Assembly: GCA_028278325.1 (NCBI GenBank)
Contig: JANQEO010000213.1
Location: forward strand, 121,746 to 185,745
Length of the DNA stretch: 64,000 bases
Direction of reading: 5' to 3'
DNA from: Candidatus Binatia bacterium
GTDB taxonomy: Bacteria > Desulfobacterota > Binatia > UBA1149 > JAJCZL01
The translations under genes and the position numbers were made by a program. Every line of letters starts with the position of its first letter. The stretch's first letter is position 1. The notes below the pieces were generated by a model. That model had not been told where the DNA came from and ran no database searches. It saw nothing but the letters and a program-made list of their open reading frames with translations. Shown here piece after piece: positions 42,410-50,916 of this stretch.

Positions 42410-43309
42410 ATGCTGGCTTCGAGCGACAAAGACACCGGTAAGCGGGCCTTGAAGTTCCGCACCCGTGACGGCCTCGATCTTACGGCCGACGCGTGGGGCC
42501 CTGACTCGGGGCCGCCCGTGCTCATGCTTCACGGCGGAGGGCAAACACGCCATGCGTGGGGAAACACTGCGGAACGCCTTGCCGGTTCAGGATTCTTCGC
42601 GATTTCGCTGGACGCACGAGGTCATGGAGACAGCGACTGGGATCCCGACGCCGACTACTCACTGGACGCATTCGCGGCCGATCTCGACGATGTGGCCGCC
42701 ACTCTGCATGAGCCTCCCACGGTCGTCGGTGCGTCGTTGGGTGGTATGACCGCATTGCTTTGGGAGGGGGAGAGTTCGCGACAGCGTTGCGTCGGCCTCA
42801 TCCTCGTGGACGTGACTCCGCGACTCGAAGCTCAGGGGGTGCAGAGGATACTGGACTTCATGCATGCCCATCCCGACGGGTTCGGATCGGTGGAGGAAGC
42901 GGCAGATGCAGTGGCGTCGTTTCTCCACCACCGGCCACGTCCCGACGACCCGAGCGGGCTGGAGAAGAACCTGAGACTGAGAGAGAACGGACGCTACTAC
43001 TGGCACTGGGATCCGGATTTTCTCCAAAGCCGCAAGCGGCCTACTACGACGGGCCATTTTGTCGACAGGTTGGCCAAAGCCGCAGGTGAGATTCGCGTTC
43101 CGACGTTGCTGGTTCGCGGTCGCATGAGCGACGTCGTGAGCCCCGAAGGTGCCCGCGAGTTTCTCGATCTCGTCCCCCACGCGGAATTCGTAGACGTCGA
43201 AGACGCCGCTCACATGGTCGCCGGCGACCGCAATGACGCGTTTTGCGGTGCCGTTGCCGAGTTCCTGGAGAGACGCATCCTGGGCAGGCGCGCACTGGGC
43301 GGCAACTGA
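42410..43309 (+). CDS. Alpha/beta hydrolase
   Basis: A 299-residue hydrolase with VLMLHGGGQTRHAWG, the nucleophile elbow VGASLGGMTAL (Ser), an acid in LLVRGRMSDVVSP and His in EDAAHMVAGDRND. The sequence resembles peroxidase-like or lipase-like hydrolases rather than thioesterases. It starts 10 nt after menE and is followed after 5 nt by the next gene. It might process a men-pathway intermediate, but no motif indicates the substrate. Confidence 0.83.
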   Translation: MLASSDKDTGKRALKFRTRDGLDLTADAWGPDSGPPVLMLHGGGQTRHAWGNTAERLAGSGFFAISLDARGHGDSDWDPDADYSLDAFAADLDDVAATLHEPPTVVGASLGGMTALLWEGESSRQRCVGLILVDVTPRLEAQGVQRILDFMHAHPDGFGSVEEAADAVASFLHHRPRPDDPSGLEKNLRLRENGRYYWHWDPDFLQSRKRPTTTGHFVDRLAKAAGEIRVPTLLVRGRMSDVVSPEGAREFLDLVPHAEFVDVEDAAHMVAGDRNDAFCGAVAEFLERRILGRRALGGN

Positions 43310-43314
43310 TCGTC

Positions 43315-43758
43315 GTGCAGGATTTGCCCGCCGACGCCAGGCTGTTACTCGAGCGTGCGCGTGTTGCACGGCTGGCGACTGTGGATGAGCATTCGACGCC
43401 GCATCTGGTCCCGATCTGTTTCGCATCGATCGAAGATAGGCTCTATTCCGTCATAGACGAGAAGCCCAAGCGTGACCCCGCGCGGCTGAAGCGACTGCGC
43501 AACATTGCGGCCAACCCCCGGGTCGCCGTACTAGTAGATCGATACGAGGAAGACTGGCAGAGCTTGGCCTTCCTCATGCTCAAAGGCTCGGCCTCGGTGG
43601 TCTCCCGGTCGGCCGAATACCGGTCTGCGCTCGCCCGCTTGAGGGCAAAGTATTCTCAGTACGAGAGTATGAATCTGGTCATGTCTTCCAACGCGATGAT
43701 CAGAGTGGACGTGGATGCCGGTCACTTCTGGTCTGCGTCAGGAGACCGGTCGCGCTAG
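43315..43758 (+). CDS. PPOX-class (F420/FMN-dependent) oxidoreductase-like protein
   Basis: A 147-residue split-barrel protein. VARLATVDEHSTPHLVPICFA and VIDEKPKR...RLRNIAANPRVAVLVDRYEEDW match the TIGR03668/F420-dependent PPOX class. It starts with GTG and its end overlaps the convergent DNA glycosylase gene by 4 nt. It differs from the PPOX-fold protein at 1348-1830. F420 versus FMN use cannot be settled from the sequence. Confidence 0.8.
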   Translation: MQDLPADARLLLERARVARLATVDEHSTPHLVPICFASIEDRLYSVIDEKPKRDPARLKRLRNIAANPRVAVLVDRYEEDWQSLAFLMLKGSASVVSRSAEYRSALARLRAKYSQYESMNLVMSSNAMIRVDVDAGHFWSASGDRSR

Positions 43759-44468
43759 CCGCACCCCTGTTCCAAGAGCGTGCGTGCGCGTTCGAACACG
43801 GCGTCGAACATTGGCTCGGTAAGCCGTCCGGTCTGAGTGTTTTGCTGACTAGGGTGGTAGGAGGCCAGCAGCGTCAATTGCGGGCTCAAACCCACCTCTG
43901 CCAGGTGGGAGAAGCGCGGCTTGGGCGTCGGCGTGGGCACGGATGCCCCACGCAGGTAGCCGAGCACGCTGGAGAACGCGATCCCTCCAAGGGCGAGTAG
44001 TACGAGCGGTTCTTCCTTGGCGCTGACGCGGGCGAGGAAGTAGTCGAGTTCAGTTGCCAAGTAATGGCTACATTCCGACAACTCGGCGGTAGTCGGCTTG
44101 TTGTCCGGCGGCGCGCAGTGAGCGGCGGCCGTGATGTAGGCGCCGCTCAAGGCCAGGCCGTCGTCGCCGTGCGTGGAGTCGGGTTGATTGGCAAAGCCGG
44201 ACTTGTGCAAGGCGCGGTAGAGCCATTCGCCGCTACGGTCTCCCGTGAACATGCGTCCCGTGCGGTTCGCGCCGTGGGCGGCCGGGGCCAGCCCGACGAT
44301 GACGAGCCCGGCGTCGAAGTCGCCGAAGCTGGGCACGGGTGAGGACCAGTAGTCTTGGTCGCGGAAAGCTCTCCGCTTGTTGGCGTCGACGTGTAGCAGA
44401 TGCCGAGCCAGGCGCGGGCATCGCCGGCACTCGACGATGCTCGCCGCTAGAGCGCTGAGGGTATGCAC
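43755..44468 (-). CDS. Uracil-DNA glycosylase, family 5 (UDGb-like)
   Basis: A DNA repair enzyme of 237 residues. Motif A is GLAPAAHGANRTGRMFTGDRSG and motif B is HPSQQNTQTGRL. Family 5 enzymes lack the catalytic Asp/Asn of family 1 and act on U, hypoxanthine and other deaminated bases. Cys residues for a 4Fe-4S cluster are present (CRRCPRL near the N-terminus, two more in HCAPP and ECSHY). The start codon is GTG at 44468. Confidence 0.88.
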   Translation of the reverse strand: MHTLSALAASIVECRRCPRLARHLLHVDANKRRAFRDQDYWSSPVPSFGDFDAGLVIVGLAPAAHGANRTGRMFTGDRSGEWLYRALHKSGFANQPDSTHGDDGLALSGAYITAAAHCAPPDNKPTTAELSECSHYLATELDYFLARVSAKEEPLVLLALGGIAFSSVLGYLRGASVPTPTPKPRFSHLAEVGLSPQLTLLASYHPSQQNTQTGRLTEPMFDAVFERARTLLEQGCG

Positions 44469-44537
44469 GCGGGTCGAACTAGCCTGCCCCCGGTCTCATG
44501 ACAACGTCAGGGCCGCTGCCGGCTCGGCAGCTCGAGA

Positions 44538-45761
44538 TCAGACGTCCAAAGAACGACCGCCGTCGTGGCGGCCACGGAAGCGCTCGACCTGCTTCATCGA
44601 TTGAACCACGTTGCTGTTCTTGGCGGAGTCCACCGCCGAGCGTAGCAAGTGCATCGCTTCGACCAGCGTGGCGGCTACGTTGCCGTGGTGCTTGCGGAAG
44701 TACGACCATCGGGCATCGGTGTGATCGCCGGGCTCACCGGTGCCGAAGTCGGTAACGTGCAGACGGGGGTCGTAGTGAACCTCCCAGCCGGCCTTGTCGG
44801 CACGGCGACACCAGTCCAGCTCGGCAAACGCCGCCATGTTTCGCTCGTCGAGCCCGCCGATCTGTCTCAGCGCGGTCGCACGGATCAGCATGCATGCGCT
44901 CGGTATCCCTTCGACGGGCGATGCGTCGGTGGGAACGGAGAACGGCTCCTCTTCGAGGCCGAACTGGCCGGCCAAGGAACTCCAGTTGGCGATGAATTCT
45001 CTCCTGAGGCTCGGGAAGGGCTGCGGCGCTCGTGAAGGAGAGTCGTTCTTGGCGCGCAACTCCGGACTGACGGCAGCCGCATAAGGTGTGGCTGTGAGAT
45101 AGTCGATCATCGTGCGTACGGTATCTTTGGATACTACGACATCCGGGCTCAGCAGCAGCGCGTAGTCGCCTCGTGCGATCTCCAGGCCGAGATTGGCGGC
45201 GCGCGAGAAACCGACGTCGTCCGGCCGCGTGATGACGACCGCAGATGGGAAGCGCTTGGCTACGGCCTTGCCGACCCCGTTGCGGCTGCCGCAATCCACT
45301 ACGATCACTTCGCGACGTCCGCGGGGGGAAGAAAGCACCGATGAGTATCCGTCCGAACTCAACGCCTCCAGGGCACGGAAGACGGCAGCCTTGTCGTTCT
45401 TGGCTACCAGTACGACGCTGAGCTGAGGGTGGGGAGGAGAAGTGGGAGCAACTTTACGTGCGGCTGCGGATCGCTTGCCATTGCGGTGCTTCTTCGCTGA
45501 TGCCGCCCGCTTGGCCGCGGTTGCACGTGAGAGCTTGGATCGCTTGGCGGCCGGTTTTCGTGCTGAGGTCGTCTTTGTGCGCGAGCCCGGCTTCGAGGCC
45601 TTGGTCCTCTTGGCGGCGGCTGAAGAAGCTTTGGCGGGTGCTGTTGCCTTTGCAGTCTTGGCGGCCCGGCCAGGCTTGGCTGCCTTGGCCCTATTGGCGC
45701 TCTTGGTTCTGGTGTTCTTGCTCGCGTTCTTTTTCGGGGTCTTCTTCGGCATCTTCTTCAT
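44538..45761 (-). CDS. Family 2 glycosyltransferase with histone-H1-like basic N-terminal tail
   Basis: A 407-residue protein. Residues 1 to about 112 are a Lys/Ala/Arg/Ser/Thr-rich tail (MKKMPKKTPKK, AAKRTKASKPG, AAKRAASAKKHRNGKR) like bacterial histone H1/AlgP proteins. A GT2 domain follows: LSVVLVAKNDKAAVFRALEAL, VIVVDCGSRNG, GFSRAANLGLEIARGDYALLLSPDVVV and FAELDWCRRADKAGW, typical of rhamnosyl/WcaA-type transferases. The tail has no stop or obvious second start before the enzyme domain. It may bind nucleic acid or polyanions, or be disordered. The gene is flanked by DNA-repair genes rather than a sugar cluster. Confidence 0.83.
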   Translation of the reverse strand: MKKMPKKTPKKNASKNTRTKSANRAKAAKPGRAAKTAKATAPAKASSAAAKRTKASKPGSRTKTTSARKPAAKRSKLSRATAAKRAASAKKHRNGKRSAAARKVAPTSPPHPQLSVVLVAKNDKAAVFRALEALSSDGYSSVLSSPRGRREVIVVDCGSRNGVGKAVAKRFPSAVVITRPDDVGFSRAANLGLEIARGDYALLLSPDVVVSKDTVRTMIDYLTATPYAAAVSPELRAKNDSPSRAPQPFPSLRREFIANWSSLAGQFGLEEEPFSVPTDASPVEGIPSACMLIRATALRQIGGLDERNMAAFAELDWCRRADKAGWEVHYDPRLHVTDFGTGEPGDHTDARWSYFRKHHGNVAATLVEAMHLLRSAVDSAKNSNVVQSMKQVERFRGRHDGGRSLDV

Positions 45762-46056
45762 CCCTCTTTATCCGACCGCCGCTGCGTTGCCGCTCCGGTC
45801 GCCGTACGCAAACGGACCGAGCGCCAAATCCTCGACACAGGCCCGGCAGGCTGCGCTCGCCGGCGCCGACGCCCGGCTGTGCGGTCGAATGTTGCCCGAC
45901 ATGCCGGACGGCCTTCTCGCCATGCGGGTCGCTGAGCTTTGTCGAGCAAGCGACGTGCCATCGGCTGCTCGACGAGTGGCCGCGCCGGGGTAAAGAGCCG
46001 CGGAAGAAGAGCGGGACGGCTGGTGCGTAGCCGCTTCTTGTCGTACGATTCAAGCG
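45762..46056. other. Intergenic region without a supported gene
   Basis: A 295-bp gap between the divergent glycosyltransferase and lipoprotein-like genes. It must contain both promoters. I see no convincing coding frame, RNA gene or strong promoter match in it. Confidence 0.6.
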
Positions 46057-46701
46057 GTGAGCAGTGTTGCGCAGAAGCGGAGGGTCATCACCGGGATCGC
46101 GGTTGTATCGCTGGCGGTCATCGTGGCGAACGGGTGCCGGGGATCCGGTGAGGAGCCGCCTTCCCTTGCGACGATAGTGCTGAGCGCCGAGGTCGGTGAA
46201 CTCAAGATCGAACACGGTCCTCGAGCTCGGGGCAAGGCGCCGGAAGACTGGGTCGAAATCGAACTGGAGGGCCGTATCTTCCGGCCGACGCTAAGAGCCG
46301 GCGTTCTCGAAAGGGACGTTGTCAGCTGGCAGACGCCTGCGGACGCGGCGGTGTCCGAGTTCTCCGCGCTCAAGATGGATGATGTCCAGTGGATTCTCGA
46401 CAATGTAGTCGAGGAGGAGCAACTCGAACTCGGCGAATATCTCGTGGACGAGGACGGGCGTGCGGGGGTACGTCGATTCTACAGCCAAGTGAGCACTCTC
46501 AACCTCTGGGCTGAGCTCTACTACGCCGACATCTACGCCTTGGTGGTCTATAGCCATGACGACAGCCCGGAGAGGTATCTGAGCGCTTACCGTAAGACGG
46601 ATGGTGGCTGGAAGAACACTCAAGAACTCGAGAACAACGAGATACTTGCCGTGGTCGAAGCCGCTTTCAGGGCAGGCGAGGTCGCCGAAAAGCGTCCTTA
46701 G
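46057..46701 (+). CDS. Predicted exported/lipoprotein, unknown function
   Basis: A 214-residue protein with an N-terminal signal (KRRVITGIAVVSLAVIVANGC) whose Cys27 could be lipidated. The residues before it (ANG) are only partly like a lipobox. The rest is acidic and soluble with no family I recognise. The start is GTG 46057. It is convergent with the SRAP gene and overlaps it by 4 nt. Confidence 0.7.
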   Translation: MSSVAQKRRVITGIAVVSLAVIVANGCRGSGEEPPSLATIVLSAEVGELKIEHGPRARGKAPEDWVEIELEGRIFRPTLRAGVLERDVVSWQTPADAAVSEFSALKMDDVQWILDNVVEEEQLELGEYLVDEDGRAGVRRFYSQVSTLNLWAELYYADIYALVVYSHDDSPERYLSAYRKTDGGWKNTQELENNEILAVVEAAFRAGEVAEKRP

Positions 46702-47369
46702 GCCGCCGGTTCCACGCAGCGCTCGTCGTCGTGGCGAGGATTGTTGACCCAGTCCGACACGGGTGTGGCGTTCATTGCATCACTCGAACATGGGCGGAGC
46801 AGGCCCGAGAGTCCCTCTGCGTCGTGATGCCTGATATCGAGCCATAGATCGTACGCTTCGGGTGCGACGATCGCCGGCATCCTGTTGTGGATGCCCTTGA
46901 CGAGGCTGTTCGGTTCCGTGGTCACGATCGTGCATGACTCGAGCTCAGCGCCGTCGGGCCCGGTCCAGCTTTCCCATAGCCCGGCGAACCCGAATACCTC
47001 GCCCGACCCCATACGAACCAGATAAGGTGTTTTCGAGCCGCCGGCCTTGTGCCATTCGTAGAAGCCATCAGCGGGAATCAAGCACCGCCGTCGCTTGAAC
47101 GCGGCTCGATACGCGGGCTTTTCCGCCACGGTTTCCGCGCGGGCGTTGATCATGCGATTGCCGATAGAGGGGTCCTTGGCCCAGAAAGGCACCAAGCCCC
47201 ATTGCGCCAGCGTCAACTCCCGCCGGGCCGTGTCGGCGTTCATCCGAACGATGGCCACCGGCTGCGATGGAGCGATGTTGTAGCGGGGGGCCAGCTGTCC
47301 GGGCTTCTCGACACCGAAGGCGTCGGCGACCGCATCCGCTGCGACTGTCAATGTAAACCGCCCGCACAT
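46698..47369 (-). CDS. SRAP/HMCES-type abasic-site processing protein (YedK family)
   Basis: A 223-residue protein starting MCGRF, so Cys2 becomes the N-terminal nucleophile that cross-links abasic sites in single-stranded DNA. The other active-site residues are visible: PRYNIAPSQ (Asn), INARAETV, DGFYEW (Glu) and HNRMPAI (His). It shields abasic lesions during replication. The position 9 nt before the ABC transporter gene on the same strand appears incidental. Confidence 0.93.
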   Translation of the reverse strand: MCGRFTLTVAADAVADAFGVEKPGQLAPRYNIAPSQPVAIVRMNADTARRELTLAQWGLVPFWAKDPSIGNRMINARAETVAEKPAYRAAFKRRRCLIPADGFYEWHKAGGSKTPYLVRMGSGEVFGFAGLWESWTGPDGAELESCTIVTTEPNSLVKGIHNRMPAIVAPEAYDLWLDIRHHDAEGLSGLLRPCSSDAMNATPVSDWVNNPRHDDERCVEPAA

Positions 47370-47378
47370 CTCGGAACC

Positions 47379-48884
47379 CTATCGAGGGCTCGGTTCGTTC
47401 TGCAGCCGTAAGCCGCGCGGTACGAACCGTCTCTCCGCGAAATCGAAGCTCCATTGCGCGAACAGTGCAAGCGCCGCGGCGGGAATCGCGCCTTGCAGGA
47501 TCAGGCCGGTATCGTCGAGGCGTATGCCGGTGAGTATCGGCTGGCCGTAGCCGCCGGCGCCGACGAGGGCTCCGAGTGTGGCGGTGCCTACGTTGATGAC
47601 TGCCGAGGTCTTTATGCCCGCAAGTATGGAGCGCGATGCCAGCGGTAATTCGATGAGGCGCAGGCGCGCCGCAGACGGTAGACCGAGAGCCTGAGCCGAT
47701 TCCAGGACCTCGGTTGCGATGTTGGTGAGGCCTGCGTGGGTGTTTCTGACAATCGGCAGCAAGCTGTAGAGGAACAGAGCCACCACTGCGGGCGGTCCGC
47801 CGATTCCCAGTAGGGGGATCATGAACACCAAGAGGGCGAGTGAGGGGATTGTTTGGATCAACCCGGTCACGGCCAAGATGATTCTTCCGGTGCGGCGGAA
47901 CTTGGTTGCAACTATACCCAGCGGTATGGCTACTGCGATCGCTGCGGAAAGAGAGGTCCCCACGAGAACGAGGTGCTCGGCTGTATGGCGGCCGAGTGAT
48001 GCGAAACGGGAGGCTCGGGCGGCGTCGACGGTTACGCCGAGCCTGTCGCTTGCGAACTCCGCCGCGACGTCCGTCTCGGGCTCGCCGCGAATCTTGACGT
48101 CGGCGTTCATCCTCCGCATGTCCGCGTCGCCGATTCGATTCTGGAGCTCCAGTACCGCCGCGAACACGCGGGGCTGGCCGCGAGCCTTCTTCGCGTTGTA
48201 GAGCAAGACCGCCTCGTAAGCGGGGAAATACGCTAGGTCGTCGTCGAGTACACGCAGGCCGTAGTAGTCGATCTCTGCGTCGGTGGCGTAAAGATCGGTC
48301 ACGTCGATTTCGCCTGATACGAGTGCTCTATATGCCAGGTCATGGTCGAGTCCCCGGGCGCTGGATGCCAAGAGGCCGTAACGGTTGCGCAGCCCGGGCC
48401 AACCGTCGTTTCGGTGCATGAACTCGTTGCCGAACCCGTAACGCAGGTTGACGTGCCGCCGAAGGTCCGAGACTCGTTTGATGCCCAGCATCGATGCTCG
48501 CGCTTCAGTCATCCCGATAGCGTACGCGTTGTTGAAGCCGAGAGGCTCGCTCATCGTGATCCCCAGCGTGGAGAGCGTGTCTTCGAGTTCGGATCTGCTC
48601 GACAGCTCTTGCCCGGCGAATATCTCCTCACGGAGAGTGCCGGTATACTCGGGGTAGACGTCGATCTCTCCCGCGAGCAGGGCGTTCCACAGCAAGCGCG
48701 TGCCACCGAGCTCACGGCTATGGGCGGCTTCGGCGCCGCCGTGCCGAGCGAGCAGGGTGACGATCTCGCCTAGAATCACGGATTCGGTGAACTTCTTGGA
48801 GCCCACACGAACGGGCTCGGCGTGGGATGATGACGGACACCAGATCAAAGCCGCCACGCCGACGATGGACAGAACTCTTTTCAT
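47379..48884 (-). CDS. Fused substrate-binding and permease protein of an osmolyte (glycine betaine/choline-type) ABC transporter
   Basis: A 501-residue fusion. A signal peptide (LSIVGVAALIWCPSSSHA) precedes an OpuAC-type binding domain (VGSKKFTESVILGEI, GEIDVYPEYTGT, TDLYATDAEIDYYGL). A permease domain follows at about residues 300-480 with the ABC-contact loop EVLESAQALGLPSAARLRLIELP. The domain order (binding domain first, permease last) is the reverse of some OpuF-type fusions. The ATPase gene upstream overlaps by 4 nt, making a compact two-gene importer. Confidence 0.9.
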   Translation of the reverse strand: MKRVLSIVGVAALIWCPSSSHAEPVRVGSKKFTESVILGEIVTLLARHGGAEAAHSRELGGTRLLWNALLAGEIDVYPEYTGTLREEIFAGQELSSRSELEDTLSTLGITMSEPLGFNNAYAIGMTEARASMLGIKRVSDLRRHVNLRYGFGNEFMHRNDGWPGLRNRYGLLASSARGLDHDLAYRALVSGEIDVTDLYATDAEIDYYGLRVLDDDLAYFPAYEAVLLYNAKKARGQPRVFAAVLELQNRIGDADMRRMNADVKIRGEPETDVAAEFASDRLGVTVDAARASRFASLGRHTAEHLVLVGTSLSAAIAVAIPLGIVATKFRRTGRIILAVTGLIQTIPSLALLVFMIPLLGIGGPPAVVALFLYSLLPIVRNTHAGLTNIATEVLESAQALGLPSAARLRLIELPLASRSILAGIKTSAVINVGTATLGALVGAGGYGQPILTGIRLDDTGLILQGAIPAAALALFAQWSFDFAERRFVPRGLRLQNEPSPR

Positions 48885-49630
48885 GACGTCACCGGCGCGA
48901 GCGATGCCGGGTTGCGCTGGGCACCGACGAAGCGTGCTACGAAGTCACTGGCAGGCGACCGGACGAGTTCGTCCACGGTGCCCTCCTGTGCGATGACGCC
49001 GCCGTCGAGCAGTGTCACGTGGTCGGCGAAATAGGCAGCTTCCCGCAGGTCGTGGGTCACCATGACCACGGTCATCTCCAGTTCGCGGAATATCTCGCGT
49101 AAGTCCGATTGCAGCTCTGCTCTGATCAAGGGGTCCAGGGCACCCAAAGGTTCGTCGAGAAGGAGAACGGGTGGATGCATCATGAGAGCTCGCATCAGGC
49201 TCACCCTCTGTCGTTGGCCGCCGGACAGCTCGACGGGGTAGCGGTGGATGGCGTCGGTGGGAAACCGCGTCAGGCTGCACAGTTCGCCAACCCGTGCATC
49301 AAGGCGTTCCGGCGTCCAGCCGAAGTACTCGGCGGCGATGCGGATGTTCTCGGCCGCTGTCAGGTGAGGGAACAGGCCGCCGTCCTGGACGACATAGCCT
49401 GGCCGGACGTGCTGTGCAGAGTCACCGCCGGCCACAGGAGTGTTGCTCTCCAGCACGACGTGGCCCTCGTCAGGTTCGACCAGGCCCATCATCAGCCGCA
49501 GAATCGTGGACTTTCCACTGCCGCTCGGACCGATCAGCACTGTGGTGCGGGATCGAGGAGCTATGAGATCGACAGGGCCAAGAACCGTGGTGTCGCCGTA
49601 GCGTTTGGTGACGGCGCGTAGTTCGAGCAT
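48881..49630 (-). CDS. ABC transporter ATP-binding protein (OpuCA/ProV type)
   Basis: A 249-residue ATPase with Walker A GPSGSGKST, signature LSGGQRQRVS, Walker B VLLLDEP and the switch His in VTHDLREA. It lacks the C-terminal CBS pair found in many ProV/OpuCA proteins, so any ionic-strength gating must come from elsewhere. It is translationally coupled to the fused binding/permease gene downstream. Confidence 0.93.
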   Translation of the reverse strand: MLELRAVTKRYGDTTVLGPVDLIAPRSRTTVLIGPSGSGKSTILRLMMGLVEPDEGHVVLESNTPVAGGDSAQHVRPGYVVQDGGLFPHLTAAENIRIAAEYFGWTPERLDARVGELCSLTRFPTDAIHRYPVELSGGQRQRVSLMRALMMHPPVLLLDEPLGALDPLIRAELQSDLREIFRELEMTVVMVTHDLREAAYFADHVTLLDGGVIAQEGTVDELVRSPASDFVARFVGAQRNPASLAPVTS

Positions 49631-49666
49631 CCGGCCGAGAGTATAGCCGGGCCGGCAGCGGCAGGG

Positions 49667-50668
49667 CTAGTCCGTCTTTCCTCGGAAGAGATTGAGACTG
49701 AAGCGCCGAGCGTCGTCGAACCACCGTTCGACGACACAGAGGTCCGATCTGGCCGCCAGCTCCTCGATCTCTTCGATCGAGTACTTATAGGAGCATTCCG
49801 TGTGGATCGTCTCGCCCTTATCGAAGCTGACCTCCAGTTCCAACGCGCCGATGCGGACGTTCTGTTCGCGGTTGGACACCAGGTGCATCTCGACTCGACC
49901 GAGGTTCTCGTCGTAGCGCGCTTCGTGCTCGAATGCGCTCGTATCGATCTCGGCGTCGAGTTCACGATTGATCCTGTGGAGTATGTTGCGGTTGAACTGT
50001 GCGGTTACGCCTGCGCCGTCGTCGTAGGCGCGCACCAACGTGGAGCGGTCCTTGCGTAGGTCGATTCCCGCCAGCAGGCGGTCCTGAGGTCGCATCGTGT
50101 GAGACACGCTGCGAAGAAAACGTGCCGCTTCGCCTCTGTCGAAGTTCCCGATCGTGGACCCGAGCCACAGGACGAGCTTTGCCGGCGGTTGCACCTTCTC
50201 GAGCCTTTGCAGCCCCGCCTTGTACTCCGCCGCGATCGCGGTGATCTGGAGTCCCGCATAGTCTTCCAGCAGCGCTATCGAGCTCTCCTCCAGCATGGTG
50301 CGCGAGATGTCCATTGGTACATAGCGCAGCGAGCCGTGGCGCCGCAGGAAGGCTTCAATCAAAACGCGTGTCTTGGTCGAACTACCGCTGCCGAGCTCTA
50401 CCAGGGTAGTCGCCTTGGGAAGCAGGGTCGCGATCTCGTCCGCACGGTCGTCCAGGATCTCCTTCTCGGTCCGTGTTACGTAGTACTCGGGCAACTCGCA
50501 TATCTGCTCGAACAGCACCGACCCGTCTTTGTCATAGAAGAAGCGGCAGGGAAGCGTCTTGGGTGACGAACTCAGGCCGGCTTCCACTTCGCGAGCGAGA
50601 TCGTTCGTATGAACCCCGCTGGTGTCGGCGATCACGGTCAAGCGCTCTTGAGTGCTTGCTGATGGCAT
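49667..50668 (-). CDS. egtD: EgtD-family histidine N-alpha-methyltransferase
   Basis: A 333-residue SAM methyltransferase of the EgtD family (usual length about 320). Matches include LPCRFFYDKDGSVLFEQICELPEYYVTRTEKEIL, the SAM site LVELGSGSSTKTRVL, WLGSTIGNF, AYDDGAGVTAQFNRN and a C-terminal WFDDARRFSLNLF. EgtD trimethylates histidine to hercynine, the first ergothioneine step. The partner oxygenase EgtB is not next to it in this window, so ergothioneine synthesis depends on genes elsewhere. Confidence 0.88.
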   Translation of the reverse strand: MPSASTQERLTVIADTSGVHTNDLAREVEAGLSSSPKTLPCRFFYDKDGSVLFEQICELPEYYVTRTEKEILDDRADEIATLLPKATTLVELGSGSSTKTRVLIEAFLRRHGSLRYVPMDISRTMLEESSIALLEDYAGLQITAIAAEYKAGLQRLEKVQPPAKLVLWLGSTIGNFDRGEAARFLRSVSHTMRPQDRLLAGIDLRKDRSTLVRAYDDGAGVTAQFNRNILHRINRELDAEIDTSAFEHEARYDENLGRVEMHLVSNREQNVRIGALELEVSFDKGETIHTECSYKYSIEEIEELAARSDLCVVERWFDDARRFSLNLFRGKTD

Positions 50669-50859
50669 GGTGGCGGCGTTGGTGTACGGAGCCGTGTCGC
50701 CTTCGGCGAGTTCCCCGACGGACAGGCGCGGTTATACAGTCACGTACTCGTGCAGACAAGGCGACGGGGTTTGGAACTTGTAAAATGCGTAAAGCGTATC
50801 GACGGTCGCTCTGCCGGAGATCCGGCGGACTCCCGGCGTCAAGCGGCCCTTTGCGTGGC

Positions 50860-50886
50860 CTGAATGCGAACGCCGTTTGCGTTCAG
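50860..50886. repeat. 27-bp near-perfect inverted repeat
   Basis: Two 13-nt arms (CTGAATGCGAACG and CGTTTGCGTTCAG) face each other across one base and pair fully if two G-U pairs are allowed. It lies in the 248-bp gap between the MBL-Rieske stop and the egtD start, both on the minus strand. No T-run follows on either strand, so an operator or a T-less terminator are both possible. Confidence 0.5.
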
Positions 50887-50916
50887 TAACTTAGGCTCTA
50901 AACCTGCAGGGAAGAG

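Noticed and set aside
45762..46056. Short open frames in the gap before the lipoprotein-like gene
   Set aside because: They are continuous with the antisense of the Lys-rich tail of the glycosyltransferase and have no independent coding evidence.
50860..50886. The 27-bp inverted repeat as a rho-independent terminator
   Set aside because: The stem is strong, but no T-run follows on the transcribed minus strand; it is listed as a repeat only.
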